Shown one piece after another: positions 1 to 10,197 of a stretch of 64,000 nucleotides of DNA. Under the pieces are notes generated by a model. That model was not told where the DNA came from. It searched no databases and was given only the letters and a program-made list of their open reading frames with translations. The position numbers were made by a program, and so were the translations under genes. Origin of the DNA: Thermohalobaculum sp963721105. Lineage in GTDB: Bacteria > Pseudomonadota > Alphaproteobacteria > Rhodobacterales > Rhodobacteraceae. The DNA lies in contig CAVRHY010000011.1 of NCBI GenBank assembly GCA_963721105.1, positions 62,001 to 126,000 on the forward strand. The letters run 5' to 3'. Each line of letters begins with the position of its first letter. The first letter of the stretch is position 1.

Positions 1-1114
1 GCGCTGGGCGCCACCGACGAGGTGATCGAGACCGCCGAGGTGCTGGGCGCCGGCGTCGCCAAGGCGCTGCTCGGCCGCGCCGCGGTGCCGGACGACCTGC
101 CCTTCGTCACCGGCCAGATCGGCCTGCTGGGCACGCGGCCCAGCTGGGACATGATGATGGGCTGCGACACCTTCCTGATGATCGGGTCGAGCTTTCCCTA
201 TTCCGAGTTCCTGCCCAAGGAGGGCCAGGCGCGCGGCGTGCAGATCGACATCGACCCGCGCATGGTCTCGATCCGCTACCCGATGGAGGTCAACCTGGTC
301 GGCGACGCGGCGCTGACGCTGCGCGCCCTGCTGCCGCACCTGCAAGCGCAAGGAGGATCGCGGCTGGCGCGAGACGCTGGAGGGCAAGATCACCGACTGG
401 TGGGAGGGCGAGAAGGCGCGCGCCCACCTCTCGGCCGACCCGATCAACCCCGAGCTGCTGTTCTGGGAGCTGTCCGACCGCCTGCCGGACAATGCCATCG
501 TCGCGGCGGACTGCGGCTCGTCGGCCAACTGGTTCGCGCGCGGCATGAAGTTCCGGCGCGGCATGAAGGCGTCGCTCTCGGGCACGCTGGCGACGATGTG
601 CCCGGGCGTGCCCTACGCGACGGCCGCCAAGTTCTGCTTTCCCGAGCGCGTCGCCATCGGCTTCGTCGGCGACGGGGCGATGCAGATGCTGGGCATGAGC
701 GCGCTGATCACGGCGGCCAAGTACTGGCGCGACTGGTCCGACCCGCGGATGGTCATCTGCGTCCTGAACAATGGCGACCTGAACCAGGTGACCTGGGAGC
801 TGCGGGCCATGGGCGGCTTCCCCAAGGTCGAGGCGACGCAGGACGTGCCGCGGCTCAACTACGCCGACTATGCCGCCCTGCTGGGCCTCAGGGGCATCCG
901 CGTCGAGCGGCCCGAGCAGGTCGGCCCGGCCTGGGACGAGGCGCTGCGCGCCGACCGGCCGGTCGTGATCGACGCGCTGGTCGATCCCGAGATGGCCTCG
1001 CTGCCGCCGCACATCACCTACAGCCAGGCCAAGAACTTCGCCAAGTCGCTGCTGAAGGGCGACCCGGACGGCTATGACATGATCAAGCAGTCGATAAAGA
1101 GGTCCTGGGCCTGA
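1..1114 (+). CDS. Thiamine-diphosphate-dependent enzyme, 3' part (pyruvate oxidase/acetolactate synthase superfamily)
   Basis: The 5' end lies outside the window. What remains is the end of the central domain (about 110 codons) and the whole C-terminal ThDP-binding domain, with GDGAMQ near position 670 and the closing NN of the GDG-x(n)-NN motif near 770. The frame changes at 344-345: the upstream frame reads up to LPHLQ and the downstream frame goes on RKEDRGW, which fits one extra A in cAAgcgc, probably a sequence error. Family members decarboxylate pyruvate or other 2-oxo acids, or cleave 2-hydroxyacyl compounds; the substrate cannot be read from the sequence. An enolase-superfamily gene starts 23 bp downstream on the same strand, so the two are probably co-transcribed as part of a catabolic cluster. 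Confidence 0.85.
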
Positions 1115-1137
1115 GGCGGCCCGAGGCGGGGCAGCCC

Positions 1138-2225
1138 ATGCGCGCCACCCCCATCGAGAGCGTCGCGGTCGAGGCGTTCCGCGTGCCGACCGAGACGCCG
1201 GAATCCGACGGCACGCTGGAATGGGATTCGACGACGATGGTGCTGGTCACCATCGCCGCCGGCGGCGAGAGGGGGATCGGCTACAGCTACACCGACCGCG
1301 CCGCCGCCGTGCTGGTGCAGGACAAGCTGGCCGAGATCCTGCGCGACATGGACGCGATGGCGACGCGCGCCTGCTGGCACGCCATGGTGCACGCGGTGCG
1401 CAACCTGGGCCGGCCGGGGCTGGCCTCGTCCGCCATCGCCGCCTGCGACGTGGCGCTGCACGACCTCAAGGCCCGGCTGCTGGACGTGCCCCTGCGCCAC
1501 GCTCATGGGCGCGCGCCGTGACGAGGTGCCGGTCTATGGCAGCGGCGGCTTCACCTCGCAGACCGATGCCGAGCTGGCCGAGCAGCTCGGCGGCTGGGCC
1601 GAGGACGGGCTCCCGGCCGTCAAGATGAAGATCGGCCGCGAGCCCGAGCGCGACCTCGACCGCGTCCGCGTGGCGCGGGACGCCATCGGGCTGGACGTGG
1701 GGCTTTTCGTCGACGCCAACGGCGCGCACTCGCGCAAGCAGGCGCTGGCCTTCGCCGACGAGGCGGCGGGCCTGGGCGTGACCTGGTTCGAGGAGCCGGT
1801 CTCGTCGAACGACCTCGACGGGCTGCGGCTGATCCGCGACCGCGCGCCGATGGAGATCAGCGCCGGCGAGTACGGCTGGCACATCGGCGATTTCCGCGCG
1901 CTGGCCGAGGCCGGCGCCGTCGACGTGCTGCAGGCCGACGCGACGCGCTGCGCCGGCTACACGGGGTTTCTGCATGGCCGACGCGTTGGCGCACGCCTTC
2001 GAGCTGCCGCTCTCGAGCCACACCGCCCCGGCGCTGCACCTGCCGGTCTGCTGCGCCGCGCTGCAGCTTCGCCATGCCGAGTGGTTCTTCGACCATGTCC
2101 GCATCGAGCGGCTGTTCTTCGACGGCGCGCCGGTGCCGCATGGCGGCTGCATCGCGCCGGACCTCTCCCGCCCGGGCCTCGGCCTGGAGCTCAAGCGCGC
2201 GGACGCCGCGCAATACAGCCTGTGA
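1138..2225 (+). CDS. Mandelate racemase/muconate lactonizing enzyme family protein, two frame changes
   Basis: Enolase-superfamily enzyme, which abstracts a proton alpha to a carboxylate and usually acts as a sugar-acid dehydratase or racemase. The KxK motif (VKMKIG) lies at about 1618-1635, and the metal-ligand positions are visible as VDANG (about 1708), FEEPV (about 1788) and ISAGE (about 1855). A His in SSHTAP near 2017 is the likely partner acid/base. The gene reads through three frames. One extra C near 1495 (expected LDVPLATLMG) and one extra base near 1974 (expected GYTGFLLADALAH) restore one continuous 361-residue protein, the normal family length. The stop at 2223-2225 lies 7 bp before the next gene. 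Substrate unknown. I regard the frame changes as sequence errors; a recent pseudogene is the alternative. Confidence 0.8.
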
Positions 2226-2232
2226 GGCCGAG

Positions 2233-5187
2233 ATGAACGACCAGTCGCCTGCAACCAGCCCGCGCCCCGCGCCCGCCCACGACCGGCCCGACATCGCCGG
2301 CATCGATGTCGCCGGGCTGGAGAGGGCGCTGCGACAGGCGGTGCGCGGCGGCGAGGTCCGCTTCGATCAGCAGGCGCGCGGCGTCTACTCGACCGACGCC
2401 TCGAACTATCGCGAGGTGCCGCTGGGCGCCGTCATCCCGAAATCGGCCGAGGATGTCGTCGCGGCGCTGGCCGTCTGCCGCCGCTACGGCGCGCCGGTCA
2501 CCGGGCGCGGCGGCGGCACCAGCCTGGCCGGCCAGTGCTGCAATTTCGGCGTCGTCATCGACTTCTCGAAATACATGAACCGCATCCTCGAGATCGACGC
2601 CGACGCCCGCACCGCCTGGGTCGAGCCCGGCGTCGTGCTGGACGATCTGCGCGCGGCGGCGAACGAGCACGGCCTGACCTTCGGCCCCGACCCCTCGACG
2701 CACGACCACTGCACGCTGGGCGGCATGGCGGGCAACAACTCGTGCGGCGTGCATTCGGTCATGGCCGGGCGGACGGCGGACAATGTCGAGGCGCTGGAGA
2801 TCGTCACCTATGACGGCGAGCGCCTGACCGTCGGGCCGACCGACGAGGCCGAGATCGACGCCATCGTCGTGCGCGGCGGCCGGCGGGGCGACATCTACCA
2901 CCGGCTGCGGGAGCTGCGCGACGCGCATGCCGACGAGATCCGCGCCCGCTACCCGGCGATCCCGCGCCGCGTCTCGGGCTTCAACCTGGACGAGCTCTTG
3001 CCCGAGAAGGGGTTTCATGTCGCCCGCGCGCTGGTCGGCTCCGAGGGGACCTGCGTCACCATCCTGCGCATCAAGGTGCGCCTCGTGCCGAACCCGGCCG
3101 AGCGCGTGCTGCTGGTGCTCGGCTACAAGGACGTCTACGCCGCCGGCGACGCCGTGCCGCGCGTGCTGGAGGCGAAGCCCGACGGGCTGGAGGGCGTCGA
3201 CCACAAGCTGATCGAGTTCATGCGGGTCAAGCACCTGCACGACGAGAACATCGACCTGCTTCCCGACGGCGAAGGCTGGCTCTTCGTCGAGTTCGGTGGC
3301 GACACCGTCAAGGCAGCCGAGGCCAAGGCGCGCGCCCTGGTCGACCGGCTGGGCGAGGGCGACGGAGGGGGCGAAGGCGAAGGCGGCGCGCCCTCGCACA
3401 AGCTCGTCACCGACAAGGACCAGCAGAAGAAGCTGTGGACCGTGCGCAAGGCCGGGCTGCCGGCGACCGCGCACGTGCCGGACATGCCCGAGACGCATCC
3501 CGGCTGGGAGGACGCCGCCGTGCCGCCCGATCAGGTCGGCGCCTACCTGCGCGAATTCCGCGCGCTGCTCGACGAGTTCGGCTACGACTGCTCGCTCTAC
3601 GGCCATTTCGGCGACGGCTGCATCCACTGCCGCATCGACTTCGACGTCTCGACGGACGGGGGCCGACAGCACTATCGCCGCTTCATCGACCGCGCCGCCG
3701 ACCTTGTGCTGGGGCATCACGGCTCGCTCTCGGGCGAGCACGGCGACGGCCAGTCGCGCGGCGTGCTCTTGCCCAGGATGTTCGGCGAGCGGCTGGTCGG
3801 CGCCATGCAGGACTTCAAGGCGATCTGGGACCCGGACTGGAAGATGAACCCGGGCAAGGTCGTCGCCCCCCGCTCGCCGATCGAGGACCTGCGCGCGCCG
3901 CGCCCGTCGCCGGACTGGACGCGGCGCACCCGGCTGTCGTTCGGTCCGGACGGGCGCGACATCTCGAAGGCCTCCGACCGCTGCGTCGGCGTCGGCGACT
4001 GCCGCAAGCACGACCACGGCATCATGTGCCCGAGCTACATGGCGACCCGGGACGAGGCGCACTCGACCCGCGGCCGCTCGCGCCTGCTCTACGAGATGGC
4101 CGAGGGCGACCCCGTCCGCGACGGCTGGCGGTCGCAGGCCGTGCACGACGCGCTGGACATGTGCCTCGCATGCAAGGGCTGCCTCGGCGAGTGCCCGGTG
4201 AACGTCGACATGGCCAGCTACAAGGCCGAGTTCATGCACCACCACTACAAGGGGCGGATCCGCCCGCGCGCGGCCTACGCGATGGGGCTGATCTGGTGGT
4301 GGATGCGCGTGGGCAGCAAGGCGCCCGGCGCCGCCAATGCGCTGGCGCACACGCGGCCGTTCTCGGACATCGCGAAATGGGCGGGCGGCTTCGCGCCGCA
4401 GCGCGAGATCCCGCACCTCGCCACCCCCGACTTCCGCACCTGGTTCGCCGGGCGCGAGCGCCGCGGCGAGCGGCGCGGCGACGGCCGGCGCGGCCCGGTG
4501 CTGCTCTGGCCCGACACATTCAACACCTACATGACCACCGGGCCGCTGAAGGCGACCGTGGCGCTGCTCGAGGACGCCGGCTGGCGCGTCGAGATCCCGG
4601 CGCGGCCCGTCTGCTGCGGCCGGCCGCTCTACGCCGTCGGCTTCCTCGACCTCGCCGACCGGGTGTGGAGCCGGACGATCGACGCGCTGCGCCAGCATGT
4701 CGAGGCCGGCACGCCGATCGTCGGCATCGAGCCGAGCTGCGTGTCCTCCTTCCGCCACGAGCTGTTGCAGATGCGCCCCGGCGACCCGCAGGCGCAGGCG
4801 CTGTCCGAAAGCACGCTGCTGCTGAGCGAGTTCCTCGTCCGCGAGGACTACCGGCCGCCGCAGGTCGGCGGAACCGCCAGGGTCCACGCGCACTGCCACC
4901 ACCACGCCGTGATGGGAACGGATGCCGAGCTCGAGCTGCTGCGCCGCGCCGGCGTCGAGCCCGAGATGCTCGACGACGGCTGCTGCGGCATGGCCGGCGA
5001 TTTCGGCTTTCGCAAGGAAAGCTACGAGGTTGCGATGAAGGTCGGCGAGCGCGCCTTCCTGCCCGGTTTTCGCGAGGCGGGCGAGGCGGTCTACGTCGCC
5101 GACGGCTTCAGCTGCCGCGAGCAGGCCCGCCAGGCGACGGGGCGCGCGCCGGTCACGGTGCCCGAGCTGCTGATGTCGGCCCGGTAG
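2233..5187 (+). CDS. FAD-linked oxidase/4Fe-4S/CCG-domain 2-hydroxyacid dehydrogenase (YdiJ-like)
   Basis: A 984-residue fusion of a GlcD-type flavoprotein with a GlpC-type iron-sulfur protein, as in E. coli YdiJ, a D-2-hydroxyglutarate dehydrogenase. Order seen: FAD-binding type-4 domain with GGGTSLAGQ (about 94) and GNNSCGVHS (about 167); FAD-oxidase C-terminal domain with HFGDGCIH (about 457) and GEHGDGQSRG (about 501); 4Fe-4S clusters from CVGVGDCRK through GIMC (about 584-600) and CLACKGCLGECP (about 643); two CCG domains ending in CCGRP (about 794) and CCGMAGDFGF (about 917). It should oxidise a D-2-hydroxyacid and pass electrons to the quinone pool through the Fe-S domain. I chose the ATG at 2233 over an upstream in-frame start because the upstream part overlaps the preceding gene and is not family-like. 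It follows the dehydratase by 7 bp, which suggests one operon for hydroxy- or sugar-acid degradation. Confidence 0.9.
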   Translation: MNDQSPATSPRPAPAHDRPDIAGIDVAGLERALRQAVRGGEVRFDQQARGVYSTDASNYREVPLGAVIPKSAEDVVAALAVCRRYGAPVTGRGGGTSLAGQCCNFGVVIDFSKYMNRILEIDADARTAWVEPGVVLDDLRAAANEHGLTFGPDPSTHDHCTLGGMAGNNSCGVHSVMAGRTADNVEALEIVTYDGERLTVGPTDEAEIDAIVVRGGRRGDIYHRLRELRDAHADEIRARYPAIPRRVSGFNLDELLPEKGFHVARALVGSEGTCVTILRIKVRLVPNPAERVLLVLGYKDVYAAGDAVPRVLEAKPDGLEGVDHKLIEFMRVKHLHDENIDLLPDGEGWLFVEFGGDTVKAAEAKARALVDRLGEGDGGGEGEGGAPSHKLVTDKDQQKKLWTVRKAGLPATAHVPDMPETHPGWEDAAVPPDQVGAYLREFRALLDEFGYDCSLYGHFGDGCIHCRIDFDVSTDGGRQHYRRFIDRAADLVLGHHGSLSGEHGDGQSRGVLLPRMFGERLVGAMQDFKAIWDPDWKMNPGKVVAPRSPIEDLRAPRPSPDWTRRTRLSFGPDGRDISKASDRCVGVGDCRKHDHGIMCPSYMATRDEAHSTRGRSRLLYEMAEGDPVRDGWRSQAVHDALDMCLACKGCLGECPVNVDMASYKAEFMHHHYKGRIRPRAAYAMGLIWWWMRVGSKAPGAANALAHTRPFSDIAKWAGGFAPQREIPHLATPDFRTWFAGRERRGERRGDGRRGPVLLWPDTFNTYMTTGPLKATVALLEDAGWRVEIPARPVCCGRPLYAVGFLDLADRVWSRTIDALRQHVEAGTPIVGIEPSCVSSFRHELLQMRPGDPQAQALSESTLLLSEFLVREDYRPPQVGGTARVHAHCHHHAVMGTDAELELLRRAGVEPEMLDDGCCGMAGDFGFRKESYEVAMKVGERAFLPGFREAGEAVYVADGFSCREQARQATGRAPVTVPELLMSAR

Positions 5188-5231
5188 CGCGGCTTCCGAC
5201 CGTGACCCTTTGCCGACCGCCAGCGGGCGGC

Positions 5232-5300
5232 AACCGTCATCCCCGCGCATGCGGGGGTCTCGTGCAGCGAAGAGGTTCCCGCTTTCCCGGGAACCACGTG
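5232..5300 (+). repeat. REP-like palindromic repeat, family tcattcccgc
   Basis: Intergenic palindromic units: gtcatccccgcgcatgcggg pairs with itself around gcatgc, and shortly after gttcccgctttcccgggaac forms a second stem. The same type of sequence recurs near 16565-16640 and in degenerate form near 28400-28620. No coding sequence fits here. Confidence 0.55.
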
Positions 5301-5434
5301 TCCGTCTCGGGCGCGGTCTCGAAGCCCCGTTGCCCCAGTCGACGCCCGCGCCCCCTTTTTCATTTCCCCGCCCGACCGGCTGGACACGGCCGCCCGGCAA
5401 ACGCCAAGCTGCGCGCGAACAGCCGGGAGCTCCC

Positions 5435-6223
5435 ATGCAGCACGTCACCGTCACGCGCCGCGGCCGCGTCGCCACCGTCCGCTTCGACCGCGGCATCGCC
5501 GCCAACCCGCTCTCCTACGCGCTGATGCGCGAGCTGACCGCCGCCGCGCGCGGCTTCGAGGACGATGCCGAGACATCCGCCATCGTGTTGACCGGGCGGG
5601 CCGACAACTTCAGCATGGGCGTCGACCTCAAGGACGCCGAGACGCAAGCGTTGCCCGCCGCGCCGCTGGCCCGGCGCCGGCTGGCGCTGCAGACCGGCGC
5701 CCGGATGTGCCGCGCCTGGGAGGAGGTGCAACCGCTGGTCATCACCGCCATCGAAGGCTGGTGCGTCGGCGGCGGCGTCGCTCTGGCCGTCTCGACCGAC
5801 CTGCGCGTGCTGGGTGCCTCGGCGACGCTCTACGTGCCCGAGATCGAGCGCGGCATGAACATGGGCTGGGGCTCGGTGCCGCGCATCGTCAACCTCGTCG
5901 GCCCCGCCCGCGCCAAGCGGCTGGTCATCCTGGCCGAGAAGCTGGGCGCCGACCGCGCCGCCGAGTGGGGCGCCGCCGACGAGGTTGTGCCCGACGGAAC
6001 GGCGGTCGACGCCGCGATGGCACTGGCCGAGCGCGCCGCCGCGCTGCCGCCGGTGGCGCTCCGCATGTGCAAGCAGGACATCGACGCCTACGCGACCGCG
6101 CTGGCCCGCGTCGCCACGCACTCGGATTTCGACCAGTACGCGCTGGCCCAGTCCGGCGAGGACTACGCCGAGGGCGTCCGCGCCTTCATCGGAAAGCGCG
6201 CGCCCCGCTGGACGGGCGGCTAG
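5435..6223 (+). CDS. Enoyl-CoA hydratase/isomerase family protein (crotonase)
   Basis: 262 residues, a complete crotonase fold. The CoA-binding/oxyanion stretch is FSMGVDLKD near residue 50, and the second half of the oxyanion hole is WCVGGGVALAV near residue 110. The Glu in VPEIERG matches the second catalytic Glu of hydratases (E164 in the rat enzyme), but the position of the first (E144, normally GGGxEL) is occupied by GGGVAL, so this is probably an isomerase, lyase or hydrolase of the superfamily and not a standard hydratase. I chose the ATG at 5435 because the longer frame upstream runs through the palindromic repeats. It lies 247 bp after the flavoprotein on the same strand and may have its own promoter. 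Confidence 0.85.
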   Translation: MQHVTVTRRGRVATVRFDRGIAANPLSYALMRELTAAARGFEDDAETSAIVLTGRADNFSMGVDLKDAETQALPAAPLARRRLALQTGARMCRAWEEVQPLVITAIEGWCVGGGVALAVSTDLRVLGASATLYVPEIERGMNMGWGSVPRIVNLVGPARAKRLVILAEKLGADRAAEWGAADEVVPDGTAVDAAMALAERAAALPPVALRMCKQDIDAYATALARVATHSDFDQYALAQSGEDYAEGVRAFIGKRAPRWTGG

Positions 6224-6252
6224 CCGCCTGCGGCTTGGTCGGCGGGGGAAAG

Positions 6253-6328
6253 TGGTGCCGGTGAAGGGACTCGAACCCCCGACCCCATCATTACGAATGA
6301 CGTGCTCTACCAGCTGAGCTACACCGGC
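6253..6328 (-). tRNA. tRNA-Thr (anticodon CGT)
   Basis: Cloverleaf on the minus strand: the 7-bp acceptor stem GCCGGTG pairs with CACCGGC, discriminator A, encoded CCA at 6253-6255. The D arm is AGCTCAGCTGGTAGAGCA and the T loop is GGTTCGAGTCC. The anticodon stem CGTCA/TGATG closes loop TTCGTAA, giving anticodon CGT, which reads ACG (Thr). It lies 30 bp past the crotonase stop, on the opposite strand. Confidence 0.95.
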
Positions 6329-6477
6329 CCGGGTGCGCGGGTCTCCTACACCGTGGGGCGCAGGGCCGCAAACCAAAAATCGTCCCGAACGGCGCCCGTG
6401 CCGCCCCGACGCTTCGGGGGCGCATAGAGGGCCGCACAGGGGGGCGCACGGAGGGCCGCACGGGACCGTCCGCCGTC

Positions 6478-7979
6478 TCAGGCGGCGGACCTGGGGCCGG
6501 CCGGGCGGTCGTCTTCCGCACCCTCGTAGTCGCGCCGCGGCGGCTCGACCTCGCCGTACTCGTCGCCGGCCGTCCGAGCGTCGCCGTCATCCTCGAACTC
6601 GGCAATCTCCTCGACCGGCACGTCTTCCGGCTCCGGCTCCGGCTCGGCTCTGCAGGGGCAGCCGGCGAGGCGGGGGTGACGGGCGTGACAGCGGCGACCG
6701 GCTCGTCCATCTCGACCAGCAGCGGCAGCATCGCCGAGTGGCTGATCGCCACCTCGGCCGCCTCGTCGCGCGGCGCGCCCAGCGCGCGCGCCAGCCAGGC
6801 GCGGACGACGTGGTCGGGCTCGCCGCGGCCGCGCGCGATCGCCGCCATGATGGCGCAGCTCCGCGCGGACGGCTCGGTCTCGCGCAGGCTGCCGATCGCC
6901 GCCTGCGCCCCCTTCCAGTCGCGGTCGGCCAGCGCCAGCTCGGCGCGCAGGAACTGCGTCTCCGGGTGCTCGGGATGCAGCGCGAACAGCGCCTCGAAGC
7001 GCCGCCGCCGCGCCGCCGGCGCCTCGTCCGGCTCGATCGCGGCGAAGGCCGCGGCCAGCTGCGGCTTCGGCTGTGCGCGCCAGGAGTTGGTCACCAGCTT
7101 CGTCGCCGCCCGCTTCGACCCCGTTTCGAGCAGCAGCCGCGCCGCCGTCGTCACGGCGGCGGCGTTCGTCGGATCCAGCTTGGCGGCCTCGACCGACAGC
7201 GCGCGCGCCTGCTCGCTCTCGCCCATGCCGGCCGCGTCCTCGGCCTGCGCCAGCGCCAGCGTCGCTTCGCGGCGGCGCGCCTCGGGCGGCGGCAGGTAGC
7301 CGGCCTTGGCCTGCGCCGCCAGCGTCTTGCGCGCCGCGCCCCAGTCGAAGGCCTGGCTCTGCAGCATGTAGAGCGCCTCGAGGATCTCGCGGTCCTTCGG
7401 GCGCAGCTCTCGGCCGTGCTCGGCCAGCTTCAGCGCGCGCTCGTTGTCGCCGTCCTTGATCGCCAGCTTCAGCAGGCCGCGCGTGCCGACAAAGGCCGTC
7501 TCGCGCTCGGTCAGCAGCGCCCGGTAATAGGTGCGCGCGCGGACGTCGTCGCCGGCCATCTCGGCCGCCTGGGCGTTCAGGATGCGCGTCAGGTTCGGCC
7601 GCATCAGCTTCTGCTCGGCGGTCTCGGCCTTGCGCCGCGCCAGCCTGGCGTCGCCGGCCGCCATCGCCAGGTAGGCCTTGGCCAGCGCGTCCAGCCCGCG
7701 CCGCTCGCGCGAGCGGGCGAAGAACCGGCTGAACGCCGTCTCGTCGCCGGCGATGAAGCGGATCAGCGCGATCAGCAACCGCAGCACCCAGAGCGCGATC
7801 AGCACCGCGACGATGACGAGCACCAGCACGATCGCCGCCTCGAACAGCGTCAGGTCGTACAGCCGGTCGCCGTAGTAGAGGACGATGTGCCCATCGCCTT
7901 CGACCAGGAAGTTCAGCCCGAAGCCGCCGGCCAGGATGACCGCCAGCAGGATCAGGATGTAGACGAGTGGTCCCAGCAT
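6478..7979 (-). CDS. hemY: HemY family protein, two N-terminal membrane helices and TPR-like repeats
   Basis: HemY-type protein of the haem block. Residues 1-25 and about 40-67 are strongly hydrophobic helices (start MLGPLVYILI), followed by an Ala/Arg-rich helical-repeat region resembling TPRs and an acidic, disordered C-terminus. Near 6646 the frame changes: one missing base turns the expected acidic run EPEPEPEDVP into an Arg/Ser-rich tail, and adding one base gives a frame ending in PAGPRSAA and TGA at 6478. The ATG at 7979 lies 4 bp after the stop of mic60, so the two are translationally close. The exact role of this family is not settled; proteobacterial HemY proteins of this type act in late tetrapyrrole metabolism and are not the oxygen-dependent protoporphyrinogen oxidase of Gram-positives. 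Confidence 0.85.
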
Positions 7980-7983
7980 GTGC

Positions 7984-10097
7984 TTACCCCTTGCCGCCGG
8001 TTTGCCCGCCCGCCTGGCCGCCAGTCGGGCCACCGCTCTGGCCGTCCGTCTGGCCGTCCGTCTGGCCGTCCGTCTGATCCGTCTGGCCGCCGGCCTGGCC
8101 GCCAGTATGATCGCCGCTGCCCGCGCCCGTCTGGCCGGCACCTGCTCCCCGAGAGGCGCCGCCCTGAGAGGCGCCGCCGCCTGCGCCGCCTGCGTCCCCG
8201 GCCCCGCCGCCGCCCGCCGGGGCCAGCCAGCTGTCGGCCGCCTCGGCCGCCGCCACGCGGGCGTGCAGCCTGTCCAGCCAGTCGCCCAGCGCGTCCTGCG
8301 CCGGCTGGGGCAGCGTCTCGGCCTCGGCCAGCGCCGCCGCCGGGTCGCCCTCGGCCAGCCGCGCCTGGATGCGCGAGAGGATGGCTTCGACGGTGTCGCC
8401 CTCGGCCTCGCCGGCCGGCCGGCCGGCGATCACCGCGCGCACCCGGGCGCTCGCCCGGCCCAGCACGCCGCCGCCCGAGCGCGCCTCCATGTCAGCCTCC
8501 TGCGCGTCGCGCGCCGGCCCGTTGAAGTCGCGCAGCAGCTCGGCCGAGGTGGCGACGCCGCTGTCGGCGGCGGAGGCCAGCGCCGGCGGCGGGGCGGTGC
8601 CCATCAGGCTTGCCGCCTCGTCCAGCGATTCGCCGAATGGCACGCCGTTGGCCAGCCGGCTGGTCAGCGCGGCCGAGGCGGCGCGCAGCGCGGCCTGGCG
8701 GATCGCCTCGTCGACACGGCCAACGGCGGTCGTCGCCGCCTGCTCGGCGCCCGCAGCCGTGTCGGCGGCCTTCTGCGCGGTGCCCCGCACCTCGTCCAGC
8801 CGGTCCGAGAGCAGCCCGACCGCGCTCTCGGCCTCGCTCCGCAGCGCCTGCAGGTCCTGCTTCACCACCAGCGTCCCGGCCGGTGGCAGCGCGGCGATCT
8901 TCTGGTCGATCTCGGCGCCCAGCGCCATGCGGGCGCTGCGCAGGTCGTCCTGAGTGGCAAAGCGCTCGGATTCGGATTCGGTCAGGAAGCGTGGCTCGTC
9001 CGCCAGCCGCTGGCGAAAGCCCTCGACCTCGGCCTTCAGCGCGGCAAAGGCGGCGGCCAGCTCGGGCGTTGCCGCCTCGCCCTGGGCGGCGCCCTGGGCC
9101 AGGCTGTCGTTGACCGCCTTCACCTGGTCGGCCAGCTCGGCCATCCGCGATTCGAAGCCGGCCATGCGCCGCGCCAGCGAGGCCGTGTCGCGCGTCGCCG
9201 CGGCCGCGACCTTGCCGGCCTCGGTGGCCGCCGTCGTCGCCGTGTCGGCCAGCCGGCTCGCCTCGGTCGCCGCCGCCTCGGCGCGCGCGACCGTCTCGCC
9301 GGCGACCGCGTTCTGCTGGGCCGATGCCGCCGAATCGGCCGCCGACGTCTTCGCGGCGTCGGCTGCCTTCTCGACGGCGGCGACCCGGTCCGACAGCGCC
9401 GACACCTGGTCGCCCAGCGCCGCCAGTTGCTGGGCGGTGCCGGTCGTGCTCTGTTCGATGCGTTCGGACAGCGCGGCCAGCCGCTCGTCCACCGCCGCCT
9501 GGCCCGGCATCAGGTGGCGGGCGATCCCGGCCGGCAGGCGCGGCGCGACGTTCGGCACGATCCACAGCGACAGGCCGAAGATGATCAGGATGAAAATCAG
9601 GATCTTCAGCGCCGTCGCGGCCAGGCCGCCGCGCCCGGCCGCGTCATCGCCATCATCGCCGTGCGGCCCCAGCCTGTCCGGCCCGGCCGGCCCCCCGGAC
9701 CCCCCGGGCCGATCGGGTCGTCGTCGAGCGCCGGAACCGGGCCGCCGGCGATGCTGTCTTGCTCCGCCGCGCTGCCGTATGGCGCGACCCCGGGCGCGCC
9801 CGCGCCGCCGAGAGTGTCGTCTGGCGTGCCGTCCAGCGTGTCGCCGGGCACCGCCGTGCGGTCGGTCATGTCGTCGCTCAAATCGTCCTCGCGGAACTCC
9901 GGGTCCGGCCGGCCGGGCGCCTCGGCGTCGGCCGGCAGATCGTCTCGCCCGGCCAGCGCGCTTTCGCCCGTCTCGGGCATCGCCGGCGTTGCCGGCTCGC
10001 CATCGCCGGCGACATTGCGCGCGACGTCACGCTTGCCACCGCGCTTGCCACCCCGCCTGCCGGGGCCGTTCCCCGGATCGTGCGGCGAATTTGCCAT
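7984..10097 (-). CDS. Mic60/mitofilin family membrane protein (COG4223)
   Basis: About 704 residues after correction. A disordered, charged N-terminus (start MANSPHDPGN) leads to one transmembrane helix, ILIFILIIFGLSLWIV, near residue 165, then a long Ala-rich coiled coil (about 190-450), the conserved C-terminal mitofilin region, and a Gly/Gln/Thr/Asp tail. Alphaproteobacterial Mic60 shapes intracytoplasmic or crista-like membranes and is typically encoded beside haem-biosynthesis genes, as here between hemD and hemY. The frame changes near 9690-9705 in a G/C-rich homopolymer region; one missing base joins DDDPIGPGGPGG with GPDRLGPHGDDG and makes one continuous protein. The stop at 7984 is 4 bp before the hemY start. 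Confidence 0.85.
8039..8086 (-). repeat. 12-bp tandem repeat in the mic60 tail
   Basis: Three perfect copies of tggccgtccgtc (plus-strand reading) and a degenerate fourth. In the gene they encode repeated TDGQ units inside a low-complexity Gly/Gln/Thr/Asp tail. Confidence 0.7.
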
Positions 10098-10197
10098 GCC
10101 GGCCTCCCATCCTGCCGCGCCGCATGCAGATAATCCGCCCGCGCCTTGCCGCCAGCGTATTTTGCCCGCCGGACAAGCACAACATCTGTCGGACCGA

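Noticed and set aside
2074..2232. Upstream start for the YdiJ-like protein
   Set aside because: This part lies in the end of the enolase-family gene and reads Ser/Arg-rich; the ATG at 2233 fits the family.
2191..5505. Very long open frame on the minus strand opposite the YdiJ-like gene
   Set aside because: Its translation is Arg/Ala/Gly-rich without motifs; it mirrors the codon pattern of the real gene. High GC makes such antisense frames common.
8039..8110. CRISPR-like short repeats
   Set aside because: The units are 12-bp tandem copies without spacers, in frame inside mic60.
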